Assembly: GCF_001646655.1 (NCBI RefSeq)
Contig: NZ_LPZN01000044.1
Location: 1 to 64,000 of the forward strand
Source of the DNA: Rhodococcus gordoniae
GTDB taxonomy: Bacteria; Actinomycetota; Actinomycetes; Mycobacteriales; Mycobacteriaceae
Direction of reading: 5' to 3'
DNA: 64,000 bases
Part shown: positions 46,321 to 55,894 of the stretch, piece by piece
Numbering within the stretch: the stretch's first letter is position 1
How the letters are laid out: each line of letters opens with the position of its first letter
Notes under the pieces: generated by a model
Seen by the model: the letters and a program-made list of their open reading frames with translations, nothing else
What the model was told of the DNA's origin: nothing
The model's database searches: none
Position numbers and translations under genes: made by a program

Positions 46321-47087
46321 GTGCAGTGACGGTGGCGTCGGTCCACAAGGCGTACGGCGACCGGGCGGTGATCGACGGCATCGACTGTTCCGTCGCGCCG
46401 GGCGAATTCGTGTCCTTCATCGGACCGAGCGGGTGCGGCAAGTCGACACTGTTCTCGATCGTCGCGGGACTCGAACAGCCCGACGCCGGTGAGGTTCTCA
46501 TCGGCGACTGTCCCGCCGCGCCCGGACGGGTCGCGCTGATGCCGCAGAAGGACCTGCTGTTCCCGTGGCGGACGGTGCTCGACAACTGCACCCTGGGCCT
46601 CGAGGTGCAGGGTGTGCGACGATCCGACGCCCGAGCCCGCGCCCGCGAGCTGCTGCCGACCTTCGGCCTGTCCGGCTTCGAGGATGCTGCTCCGCACCAA
46701 CTGTCGGGTGGCATGCGTCAACGCGCGTCGCTCGCCCGCACCGTGCTGCAAGGGCGCGACGTGCTCTTGCTCGACGAGCCGTTCGGGGCGCTGGATTCGC
46801 TCACCCGCACCGAGATGCAGCTGTGGCTGCAGGAGGTGTGGCAGCAGCATCGGTGGACGGTGCTGATGGTGACGCACGATGTGCGCGAGGCGGTGCTGCT
46901 GTCCGACCGTGTCGTCGTCCTCGGTCCGCGTCCGACCCGCGTGCAGCACGAGGTGCACGTGCCCCTGCCCCGGCCGCGAACGTTGGAGACGTGCGTGTCG
47001 AGCGAGTTCGTGGCGCTCGAGCACGAACTGATGGAGGTCCTGCATCGTTCACGTCGTGAGGAGGAGCGGAGGATGTCGCCGAGATAG
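46317..47087 (+). CDS. thiZ: Thiamine-precursor ABC transporter, ATPase
   Basis: The 256-aa ATPase has Walker A GPSGCGKST (36-44), the signature LSGGMRQRASLARTVL, Walker B VLLLDEPFGALD and the switch His in MVTHDVREAV. It is of the SsuB/TauB/ThiZ type. ATG 46317 overlaps the permease stop. It is the last gene of the TPP-riboswitch operon. Confidence 0.9.
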   Translation: MSAVTVASVHKAYGDRAVIDGIDCSVAPGEFVSFIGPSGCGKSTLFSIVAGLEQPDAGEVLIGDCPAAPGRVALMPQKDLLFPWRTVLDNCTLGLEVQGVRRSDARARARELLPTFGLSGFEDAAPHQLSGGMRQRASLARTVLQGRDVLLLDEPFGALDSLTRTEMQLWLQEVWQQHRWTVLMVTHDVREAVLLSDRVVVLGPRPTRVQHEVHVPLPRPRTLETCVSSEFVALEHELMEVLHRSRREEERRMSPR

Positions 47088-47229
47088 TCGCCCGCCTCGG
47101 GGATCTACTGGTCGACACCCTCCACGTGCCCGGCCATGGGCAGCCGCAGGGGACTTCTCTCCGGCGAGAGGCCGGGTGCGCCCTCGTCGACTTCCGGTTC
47201 ACACGTCCATCCGCGACGAGAATCGTCAG

Positions 47230-47275
47230 CCGCTACGGCAATTGCCGAGGCGGATGGCAAGAACGGTAGCGAGTG
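47230..47275. repeat. Palindromic element, copy B
   Basis: CCGCTACGGCAA (47230-47241) faces TTGCCGAGGCGG (47242-47253), followed by the tail ATGGCAAGAACGGTAGCGAG. Compared with copy A at 10693, an A-T pair has become G-C on both arms, which keeps the hairpin. The tail GCGGATGGC..A..ACG..AGCGA is shared. It lies between thiZ and the tRNA gene. Confidence 0.6.
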
Positions 47276-47298
47276 GCTCAGGACCGACCTTCGACCGG

Positions 47299-47372
47299 TG
47301 CCCCCAGTCGGACTCGAACCGACACTCGGCGGATTTTAAGTCCGCTGCCTCTGCCAATTGGGCTATAGGGGC
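47299..47372 (-). tRNA. tRNA with UAA anticodon (Leu), short variable loop
   Basis: The cloverleaf is complete on the minus strand: acceptor GCCCCTA/TGGGGGC, D arm with AATTGGCAGA, anticodon stem GCGGA/TCCGC with loop CTTAAAA (anticodon UAA), a 5-nt variable loop, T arm GTCGG-TTCGAGT-CCGAC, and discriminator A. CC follows but the final A is not encoded. UAA reads leucine UUA/UUG codons. Leucine tRNAs normally have a long variable arm, which is missing here. Confidence 0.85.
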
Positions 47373-47607
47373 GTGGGGATCACAGTAGCGTTCGGGGCTT
47401 CCGGCGACCGCGCCGGGTCGCGATCTTCGAACATGTTTTCGTAGTCGAATCCGGGTTGTCGGCGACCTCCTTCACGACTACGGAGGTCGATCCGGCCGGA
47501 TGTGAACACCCTTCGTTGTCTTGTACCCCCCGAACAGGTAGACATTCTGCGGAAGACGTACAGAACGGACAGCCGGTGGTGGCCCGGCGCGAACAGAAGG
47601 ACGATGT

Positions 47608-48861
47608 ATGGGTTTCAGGACCGCACGGCCGTCGGCCCGGCGTCTCGGTATCGCGCTCGCCGCCGCAGCGTTCGCAGTTGCTCCGGGCCTGGCGATCGCA
47701 CCCTCGGCCCTCGCCGAGAGCATCGTCTATCCCGCAGCCCTGCACGACTCCTTCTACGACACCCCGCACGACATCGCCGACCGGCAGCCCGGTGACGTCC
47801 TCGCCGCCCGCGTCGTCCCCCCGCCGCTCGGGTTCCCCGGCACCGACGCGATCCAACTGAAGTTCCGCTCGACGAACTCTGCGGGCGCGCCGATCTCCGC
47901 CGTGACGACGGTGCTGTCACCGCGAGGAGGAGCGCCGGGTCGCCCGCTCGTGTCGTACCAGGCGATCATCAATGCGCTGGGGCTCGAGTGCGCGCCGTCG
48001 ACCGCGCTGTACGCGACGAACCCGATGCGCGGAATCCGGGAGTCGCCCGGCCTGCTCATCGCCATCCAGCGCGGCTGGTCGCTGGCCGTCCCCGACCATC
48101 TCGGACCGAACAGTGCCTACGGTGCCGCGAAGGTCGGTGCGCAGATCACCCTCGACGGCATCCGGGCCGCGCAGCGTCATGCACCGCTGGGACTCGCGGA
48201 CAGCCCGGTCGGCATCGCCGGTTACTCCGGTGGCGGGATGGCCACGGCGATGGCCGCCGCACTCGCCCCGACCTACGCACCGGAGATCCCCCTCGTCGGC
48301 AGCGCCTACGGTGGGGTTCCCATGGACATCGGCGAGATGGCGAAGGGACTCGGCGAATCCGCGCATCCTGCTTTCGGATTGGCGATGGCGGCCGCTCTCG
48401 GTCTCGAACGCGAATACCCCGACCGCATGCCCATCAGCGAGCAGCTCAATCCGGCGGGCCGGGAACTGCGCGACCGGATCGCCAATGCGTGCACCAACGA
48501 GATCCTGCTTGCCGGTGCCGGCCGAAGCATCGCCGACGTCGCCGACGCCGAGGTGGGCATGGCCCTGCTCGACAGCCCGCCCGTCCGGGAGGTGCTGAAC
48601 GAGAACAGCATCGAGAAGCTTCCGGCGGTACCGAATGCCCCGGTCTACGAATGGCATTCACCGACCGATGCGCTGATTCCGTTGCATTCCGTCTCCGCCA
48701 CCCTGCGTAGGTACTGCGACGCTGGGGTGCCCGTACGAACCGAACCGGTTCCGAGCGCCGACCACATCACCGCTGCCGTGATCGGCCTGCCCGGCGCGCT
48801 CGACTTCCTCGACGGCCGGTTCGCCGGCACTGCGCCGTCGTCGAATTGCGGGACGATCTGA
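47608..48861 (+). CDS. Secreted lipase, LIP family
   Basis: The 417-aa protein has a Sec signal peptide (RRLGIALAAAAFAVAPGLAI, cleavage near the ALA at about 36). The alpha/beta-hydrolase domain of the secretory lipase (LIP) family has the nucleophile elbow GIAGYSGGGM, a later acidic WHSPTDALIP and the catalytic His in SADHITAAV. Cysteines at ALGLECAPST, IANACTNEI and the C-terminus could pair. It is probably an exported triacylglycerol lipase or esterase. GAAGGACG precedes the ATG. Confidence 0.9.
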   Translation: MGFRTARPSARRLGIALAAAAFAVAPGLAIAPSALAESIVYPAALHDSFYDTPHDIADRQPGDVLAARVVPPPLGFPGTDAIQLKFRSTNSAGAPISAVTTVLSPRGGAPGRPLVSYQAIINALGLECAPSTALYATNPMRGIRESPGLLIAIQRGWSLAVPDHLGPNSAYGAAKVGAQITLDGIRAAQRHAPLGLADSPVGIAGYSGGGMATAMAAALAPTYAPEIPLVGSAYGGVPMDIGEMAKGLGESAHPAFGLAMAAALGLEREYPDRMPISEQLNPAGRELRDRIANACTNEILLAGAGRSIADVADAEVGMALLDSPPVREVLNENSIEKLPAVPNAPVYEWHSPTDALIPLHSVSATLRRYCDAGVPVRTEPVPSADHITAAVIGLPGALDFLDGRFAGTAPSSNCGTI

Positions 48862-48879
48862 CCGACCTCCGTACATGCG

Positions 48880-48912
48880 TCAGGCCCGCCTCGAATGACG
48901 AGGCGGGCCTGA
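48880..48912. terminator. Bidirectional terminator between lipase and csp
   Basis: Perfect 14-bp arms (TCAGGCCCGCCTCG at 48880-48893 and its complement at 48899-48912) enclose a 5-nt loop between the convergent genes. Confidence 0.85.
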
Positions 48913-48949
48913 TGATGTCTCGAATCCCCAGTGGGGACGGGAGATCGAA

Positions 48950-49153
48950 TCAGATCACGGTGATTCCGGTGGCCTGGGGGCCCTTGGCGCCCTGACCGAT
49001 CTCGAAACGCACGCGCTGGTTCTCGTCGAGGCTGCGGTAGCCGCCCGACTGGATCTCCGAGTAGTGCGCGAACACGTCAGCGCTGCCGTCCTCGGGGGCG
49101 ATGAAGCCGAATCCCTTGTCGGCGTTGAACCACTTCACGATTCCCTCTGCCAT
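48950..49153 (-). CDS. cspA: Cold-shock protein (CspA family)
   Basis: The 67-aa OB-fold RNA chaperone starts [18 protein letters not shown] and contains DVFAHYSEI, so both RNP motifs are intact. An AAGGAG site lies 7 nt before the ATG. About 170 nt of non-coding sequence upstream could form the long leader usual for cold-shock genes. Confidence 0.95.
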   Translation of the reverse strand: MAEGIVKWFNADKGFGFIAPEDGSADVFAHYSEIQSGGYRSLDENQRVRFEIGQGAKGPQATGITVI

Positions 49154-49326
49154 GTCTGTCTCCTTCTGTCGTGTAGTCGAGCTCCGCCGAGTGTTCGGTA
49201 GAGCGAGGCCGCCATCACATGCGGTGACTTCCGAAAGGAGAACCAACCGCCCGCAACAAGGATTTGCGAGCGTGGGTAAGACGCGAACAAAAACTTCGAC
49301 CGAGACACAGTCAACCACACATTCGC

Positions 49327-49377
49327 CGATTCGGGTGGATCGAGCCCCGGAAGGCGGGGCTGACGCCACCCGAATCG
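49327..49377 (-). terminator. Nested terminator of the eno-ppx operon
   Basis: Outer 12-bp arms (CGATTCGGGTGG at 49327-49338, complement at 49366-49377) enclose an inner stem (AGCCCC at 49343-49348 with GGGGCT at 49356-49361). It begins 5 bp after the ppx stop on the minus strand. Confidence 0.75.
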
Positions 49378-49381
49378 AAGA

Positions 49382-50326
49382 CTAGTGGGCGACGGACAGG
49401 GCGATGCCGTCGAGGATGTCGTGCTCGCTCACGACCAGCTCGGTGATGCCCGCTCGACGTCCCAGTTCCTCGGCGAGGACGGTGGTGATGATCGAGCCAC
49501 CGCCGATGACGTCGACGCGGCCGGGATGCATGGGACCGAGCGCCGCGCGCTTCTCGCGAGTCGCGGCGACGAGACCGTCGCACACCTCGCGCAGGCGGTC
49601 GAACGGCACCGACGACAGGTGGATCTTCTCCGAGTCGTACTCGTCGAGTTCGAGAGCGAGCGCGGCGAGGGTGGTCATGGTGCCCGCGACACCCACCCAG
49701 GTGTGTGCCTGGTCGACCGGCACCCGCTCGAGTGCTTCGCGAATCTTGCCCTCCGCGACCTCCCGTGCCGCAGCGACCTGCTCGGCGGTCGGCGGGTCGT
49801 CGTGGAGGCACCGTTCGGTGAGACGCACGCAGCCTATGTCGGTGGAGTAGGCGGCGTGCACTCCGGCGGCGTCGCCGAGCACGACCTCGGTGGACCCGCC
49901 TCCGAGGTCGACGACGACGAAAGGTCCACGCGCGGAGTCGAGTTCGCCGACAGCACCGGCGAAGGACAGGCGTGCTTCCTCGTCGCCGGTGATGACCTCG
50001 GCCTCGGCGCCGGGAATCACGGCACCGAGCACCTCGCGGGTCATCGCGAAGAAGTCCTCGCGGTTGCTCGCGTCGCGGGTCGCGGAGGTGGCCACCATGC
50101 GCACCGCGGCGGCACCGGTCTCGCGGATCAGGTCGGCGTACTCCACCAGCGCGACCCGCGTGCGTTCGATCGCTTCCGGCGCGAGACGACCGGTGGCGTC
50201 GACGCCCTGGCCGAGCCGCACGACCTTCATCAGACGGGTGACGTCGGTGAGACCGCCGTCCTCCGCAACGTCGGCGATCAGCAGACGAATGGAGTTGGTG
50301 CCGCAGTCGATTCCCGCGACCCTCAC
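49382..50326 (-). CDS. ppx: Ppx/GppA family phosphatase
   Basis: The 314-aa actin-fold phosphatase acts on polyphosphate or (p)ppGpp. It contains VAGIDCGTNSIRLLIAD, ATSATRDASNREDF and FVVVDLGGGSTEVVLGD. It has only the two N-terminal lobes, like the short mycobacterial Ppx proteins. GTG 50326 overlaps the DUF501 stop (GTGA). It is the last gene of the eno-ftsB-DUF501-ppx operon, matching Rv1023-Rv1026. Confidence 0.92.
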   Translation of the reverse strand: MRVAGIDCGTNSIRLLIADVAEDGGLTDVTRLMKVVRLGQGVDATGRLAPEAIERTRVALVEYADLIRETGAAAVRMVATSATRDASNREDFFAMTREVLGAVIPGAEAEVITGDEEARLSFAGAVGELDSARGPFVVVDLGGGSTEVVLGDAAGVHAAYSTDIGCVRLTERCLHDDPPTAEQVAAAREVAEGKIREALERVPVDQAHTWVGVAGTMTTLAALALELDEYDSEKIHLSSVPFDRLREVCDGLVAATREKRAALGPMHPGRVDVIGGGSIITTVLAEELGRRAGITELVVSEHDILDGIALSVAH

Positions 50327-50850
50327 TGCTCTTCTCCGCGTAGCTCGGCGTAGGTGGGCCAGTCGGCGGGAATCGCGGTACCGCGCAGACCCGCATCGGC
50401 GGCGAGTGCGACGGATTCGTCGCCGAGCGGATTGACACCCGGCCCCGTGGCCAGCGAGTGCGCGATGAGCACGTGCAGGCATTTGACGCGCTCGGGCATG
50501 CCGCCGCCGGTGAAGTCGGTGCCGAGCGACTCGATCGCATCGCGCTCGGCCAGGTACGACTCGTGAGCGCGCTGATAGGCCGCGGCCAGCTCCTCGTCGG
50601 CACCGAGACGCTCGGTCATCTCCCTCATGACCCCGGCGGATTCCTGCCGGCTCGCCTCGGCCGTGAGGCGCGGGTCGGTGAGGTAGTAGAGCGTCGGGAA
50701 GGGCGTGCCGTCGGGCAGCTTGGGCGCGGTCTTCACCACTCCGGGCGCACCGTCGGGGCAACGGTAGGCGATGGCCAGGACCCCGCGGGGTTCGCGCCCG
50801 AGCTGGGCGGCGACGGCGTCGAGGTCTTCTTGCGTGACTGGATCGGTCAC
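50323..50850 (-). CDS. DUF501 protein
   Basis: The 175-aa protein shows the DUF501 pattern: QLGREPRGVLAIAYRCPDG, PFPTLYYLTDPRLTAEASR and GTDFTGGGMPERVKCLHVLI with its conserved Cys and His. Function is unknown. GTG 50850 overlaps the ftsB stop (GTGA), and its own stop overlaps ppx, so it is translated in series with a divisome protein and a phosphatase. Confidence 0.88.
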   Translation of the reverse strand: MTDPVTQEDLDAVAAQLGREPRGVLAIAYRCPDGAPGVVKTAPKLPDGTPFPTLYYLTDPRLTAEASRQESAGVMREMTERLGADEELAAAYQRAHESYLAERDAIESLGTDFTGGGMPERVKCLHVLIAHSLATGPGVNPLGDESVALAADAGLRGTAIPADWPTYAELRGEEQ

Positions 50851-51554
50851 CCGGGGACATCTCCTGGTTCTGGGGGTGCCACAGGCATCTGCTGCGGCAC
50901 GGGTTCGGGCAGGGGTTCGGGTGCCGGCTCGGATACCGACAACCACAGGTCGCTGTACCAGGCGCCGGTCGTCGGCCGTTCGGGTTCGCGCTCCTCGCGT
51001 TCGGGTGGAGCGTCACCCGGAAGCTGCACCTGATAGGGGGTCTCACCGGGCACGACGAACCGCAGCCGCTCACGGGCCTGGGCGCGGACCCAGGCCGGGT
51101 CCTCCATGCGGGCCTTCTGCTCCTCGAGGGCCGCGATCGCCTGTTCGAGCTGCACGCGTTCGGCCGCGAGTTGTTCGGCTTCGGAGCGCTGGCTCACGTA
51201 GGTGCGCAGCGGCACCGCGAGGGTGAGGGCGAGACCGCACACGACGAGGGCGAGCACCACGGCGCGACCGGTGGACAGGCCCAGGACGGTGCGTTCGGTG
51301 CGGGGGCGGCGGGAGTCGCGGGGCGCACCGACCCGCGTGGGCCGGGCTCGCCCGGAACCGCCCGGTCGGCCGCGACCGGGCGACGAATGAACGGGGTCCT
51401 CGCGGCCGGCAGGCCGGGCACCCGCGTTCTCGGCCGAGTGCTCGGCCGGGGCGGTAGATCCCGCGGGCCGGGCCCGGCCCGGACGCCGGGCACCGGGCAC
51501 ACCCTCGGTGCGGATACGCCTCGCGCCGGGACGGGATCTACCGCGCTGACTCAT
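50847..51554 (-). CDS. ftsB: FtsB/DivIC-type septum formation initiator
   Basis: The 235-aa protein has about 90 basic, Arg/Pro-rich cytoplasmic residues, one transmembrane helix (about 97-116), then a coiled coil (SEAEQLAAERVQLEQAIAAL) and the DivIC element DPAWVRAQARERLRFVVPGE. A Pro-rich extracellular tail follows. It should act in the FtsQ-B-L divisome complex. It begins 8 bp after eno. The long basic N-terminus is typical of actinobacteria. Confidence 0.88.
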   Translation of the reverse strand: MSQRGRSRPGARRIRTEGVPGARRPGRARPAGSTAPAEHSAENAGARPAGREDPVHSSPGRGRPGGSGRARPTRVGAPRDSRRPRTERTVLGLSTGRAVVLALVVCGLALTLAVPLRTYVSQRSEAEQLAAERVQLEQAIAALEEQKARMEDPAWVRAQARERLRFVVPGETPYQVQLPGDAPPEREEREPERPTTGAWYSDLWLSVSEPAPEPLPEPVPQQMPVAPPEPGDVPG

Positions 51555-51562
51555 GCCGCCGG

Positions 51563-52906
<1,344 letters not shown>

Positions 52907-52965
52907 CTAACGGTCGCGACCTGCGTGTGAGGCACAGGCGCGCCCGAGGCCCGGCGCGGTGCCGT

Positions 52966-53727
52966 CTACGGCCGCACTCCCACCCCGTAGGCGGCGGCGC
53001 GGTCGCGGACGAGCATGAGGTACTCGGTGGACCGGTTGTAGGCCATCAGGGCGTTCGTCCACCCCTCCGCGGTGGTCAGGTCGCCACCGCGATCGCACAG
53101 ATAGCGGCCCGCGGCCAGGGCCGCGTCGTCGATGTTGTCGGGGTCGGCGATCCCGTCGCCGTTCGCGTCGACTCCCCACCTCTCCCAGGTCTCGGGGATG
53201 AACTGCATCGGCCCGACCGCCCGGTCGAGGACCGGGTCGCCGTCGAGTCGGCCCCCGTCGGTGTCGCGGATCTCGGCGTTGCCCCGGGTGCCGTCGAGCG
53301 GGACACCCCGGATGGGAGGAGAGACGCTGCCGTCGGGTGCGAGGGACGCGCCGCCGAACCGGCCGTGGCTGCTCTCCACGTTGCCGATCCCGGCGAGGGT
53401 CGTCCACGACAGGCCGCAACCCGGCGTGCCGACGGCCAGGACGACCGCCGCGTGCCCGTACGCCTCGAGGGCGGTGACGGGGATGCCCAGCTCCCGCGAT
53501 TGGGGTTCGGCCCAGTCGGCGAGTTGCGCGGCCGTGCGGCCGGGACCGTTCACATCGATGGGTGGGACGGGGAGGCCGGGCGCCGGGGGGACACCGTCGG
53601 GGATCTCGACGGACGGCTGCCGAGGTGAGTGCAGGGCGGACTCGACCGCCACGAAGACGACGGCGATCAGCGCACTGAACAGGACCACCGGCCACAGCCA
53701 GCGTCGGGGTTCTCGATCGGACGGCAC
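52966..53727 (-). CDS. Membrane-anchored lytic transglycosylase (LpqU-like)
   Basis: The 253-aa protein has one N-terminal helix (about 13-28) and an SLT-type domain with the catalytic Glu in AGIGNVESSHGRFGG, VGPMQFIPETWERWG and DANGDGIADPDNIDDAALAAG. It is anchored by its helix and lacks a lipobox. GTG 53727 with GGAAG close upstream is preferred to a 64-codon longer frame. Its place before eno matches lpqU (Rv1022). Confidence 0.87.
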   Translation of the reverse strand: MPSDREPRRWLWPVVLFSALIAVVFVAVESALHSPRQPSVEIPDGVPPAPGLPVPPIDVNGPGRTAAQLADWAEPQSRELGIPVTALEAYGHAAVVLAVGTPGCGLSWTTLAGIGNVESSHGRFGGASLAPDGSVSPPIRGVPLDGTRGNAEIRDTDGGRLDGDPVLDRAVGPMQFIPETWERWGVDANGDGIADPDNIDDAALAAGRYLCDRGGDLTTAEGWTNALMAYNRSTEYLMLVRDRAAAYGVGVRP

Positions 53728-53911
53728 CCTTCCATCTTCCACACGGGAGAAAGAGCAGGCCGGCGCCGACAGTCCCCCGAAGACCGCCGGCACCGGTCGG
53801 GAAGGTGGAGTCCGCGAGGGGACGGACTCCCCCGGAGATTCCCGAGACGCACCGTTGCGCTCAGCACGAGTCGACGAGAACCCTGCGTCGGAGCCGGAGC
53901 ATCCTGCCGTC

Positions 53912-53950
53912 AAAAACATACCTTAAGATTTTTTATAGCACAATAACCAA
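53912..53950. other. AT-rich pocket at the 3' end of the GGDEF-EAL operon
   Basis: About 40 bp around CTTAAGATTTTTTATAGC is strongly AT-rich against a high-GC background. On the minus strand it starts just after the GGDEF-EAL stop and may act in termination; on the same strand it lies upstream of the transglycosylase gene and could instead hold its promoter. Confidence 0.4.
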
Positions 53951-53953
53951 CTT

Positions 53954-55876
53954 TCAGAACGGTTCCCGGCATCGCCGTGCCATGGACCTTCTTGCCCCTA
54001 CCCCACCTTCCGGACTCCAGGGCAGCCGGATCCTGCCGGCACGGAGCATCCCCACGAGTCGATCCGGGGTCGCGGGCCGACTCAGCAAAAATCCTTGAGC
54101 GCGCACACAACCCAGATCCAGAAGTTCTCTCACCGCTCCTGTCGACTCGACTCCTTCCGCAACGACTCGAAGTCCGAACGACGAGGCCAGACCCACTATC
54201 GAATCGACGATGACCCGATCTTCCTCGCTGTGATCGAGATTCTGCACGAAGCCCCGGTCGATCTTCAGAGTGTCCACGGGGAGGGACTTCAGATGCCCCA
54301 GCGAACTGTATCCCGTACCGAAATCGTCGATCGCGACTCGGACTCCGAGCCTCTCGAGCCGTCGCAGGGTGTCCCTCGTCCGTTGGAGGTCACCGACAAC
54401 GACGTTCTCGGTGATCTCCAAGCACAACTCCGAACCTTCCAGATCGTAGCGTCGAAGGACGGACTTCACCGTCGCATCGAAATCCAGCGACACCAATTGG
54501 ACCGGTGAAACGTTGACGCTCATGGTGATTCGCAGTCCCGGAATCTCACGTTTCCATCCCGCCAGTTGCGCGCATGCACGCGTGATGACCCATTCGCCGA
54601 GTTCGCCGGCAAGATTCGTGGATTCGGCGACCTCGACGAACTCTCCCGGCTGGAGAAGCCCCAGCGGCGAGTGGTTCCACCTCACCAAAGCTTCGACGCC
54701 GAGAATCATGCCCGTACGGAGGTCGATCTCCGGCTGATACTCCAAGGTCAGGTGATCATCGTCGATCGATGTCCGCAGGTTCATCTCGATGATGGTGCGC
54801 CGGTCCCCTTTCTCGTTCATGTCGTCGGTGAACACGCCGACACCGTTGCCCCCCTGGCGCTTGACCACCATCATCGCCTGGTCGGCACGGCTGAGCAGGG
54901 TCGCCGAACCTACCTGCCCCGGAGTTCCGAGTGCCACGCCGACACTGACACCTCGGCCGACGGTCTGACCGCCGAGCGCGACGGATGCCCCCACCACCTC
55001 CTGCAGCACTTCCGCCCGTTTCGTCGCCTCCGCCGGCGACGAAGGACCGGACAGTACGACCACGAACTCGTCGCCACCGAGCCTGGCGACGAGATCGTCG
55101 GACTCACTTCCCTCGGAGAGGCGATCGGCGATACGGCAGAGATACGAATCGGCGGCCTTGTGCCCGAGGAAATCGTTCAACGCCTTGAGCCTGTCGAGGT
55201 CGAGGAACAACACTCCCACGGGACCGGGAGCGCCGTCCTCCAGCCGTTTGTCGAGATACTCGAACAATGCGCGCCGGCTCGCCAGGCCGGTGAGCGAGTC
55301 ATGGTAGGCCGCCCGCCGGAGATCCTCCTCTGCACGGATGCGTGCCTGTACCTGAGCGAGCAGCGCCGCGATGAGCGTCAGGGCGTTGACCTCTTCCTCG
55401 CTCCACGGCCGCGTCGTCTGTTTCACCAGCCCCAATGTGCCTGTCGTGATCCGGCCGGACACGAGCGGGACCGCCGCCAACGACACACCGGACATCCCGG
55501 AGGCGGCGAACACCCGGTCGGCATAACCCTGCGTGTCCTTCCCCGCCTGCAGACCGTTCGTATCGTTCCCCTCGGTCAACAACGGTTCCTTCATGTCCTG
55601 GGCTGCGGCCATGACGGGGTCTGCACTGTGGAAGTAGACCACTCCCAAAGGATCCGGATCCGGTACGTGTTCGCGGGGTGGCCACTCCGCCACCAGAATC
55701 GTCGCGCCGATGTCATGGTCGTTGTAGCGAAGGAAGCACGTATCGACGCCGAGGAACTCGACCAGATCGCGCAGCACGAGACGGACGACCCGGTCGTGGG
55801 ATGCAGCATCTGCGGGCATGAGCCGCGCCGCAATCCGGGTGACCAGACTTTCGAGGGTCCTCTTGCCATCGGGCAT
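53954..55876 (-). CDS. GAF-GGDEF-EAL cyclic-di-GMP enzyme (Rv1354c-like)
   Basis: The 640-aa cytosolic protein has an N-terminal GAF sensor (about 25-180), a GGDEF cyclase domain (185-350) with intact GGDEF at 267-271, and an EAL phosphodiesterase domain (365-620) with EAL at 395-397, DDFGTGYSSLGHL and AEGVES. Both catalytic motifs look active, so it may make and degrade c-di-GMP. Rv1354c has the same layout and the same neighbour. It is the last gene of a five-gene minus-strand set, 18 bp after the ThiF-nitroreductase gene. Confidence 0.93.
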   Translation of the reverse strand: MPDGKRTLESLVTRIAARLMPADAASHDRVVRLVLRDLVEFLGVDTCFLRYNDHDIGATILVAEWPPREHVPDPDPLGVVYFHSADPVMAAAQDMKEPLLTEGNDTNGLQAGKDTQGYADRVFAASGMSGVSLAAVPLVSGRITTGTLGLVKQTTRPWSEEEVNALTLIAALLAQVQARIRAEEDLRRAAYHDSLTGLASRRALFEYLDKRLEDGAPGPVGVLFLDLDRLKALNDFLGHKAADSYLCRIADRLSEGSESDDLVARLGGDEFVVVLSGPSSPAEATKRAEVLQEVVGASVALGGQTVGRGVSVGVALGTPGQVGSATLLSRADQAMMVVKRQGGNGVGVFTDDMNEKGDRRTIIEMNLRTSIDDDHLTLEYQPEIDLRTGMILGVEALVRWNHSPLGLLQPGEFVEVAESTNLAGELGEWVITRACAQLAGWKREIPGLRITMSVNVSPVQLVSLDFDATVKSVLRRYDLEGSELCLEITENVVVGDLQRTRDTLRRLERLGVRVAIDDFGTGYSSLGHLKSLPVDTLKIDRGFVQNLDHSEEDRVIVDSIVGLASSFGLRVVAEGVESTGAVRELLDLGCVRAQGFLLSRPATPDRLVGMLRAGRIRLPWSPEGGVGARRSMARRCREPF

Positions 55877-55894
55877 GATGTCTCCGTCGTCGGG

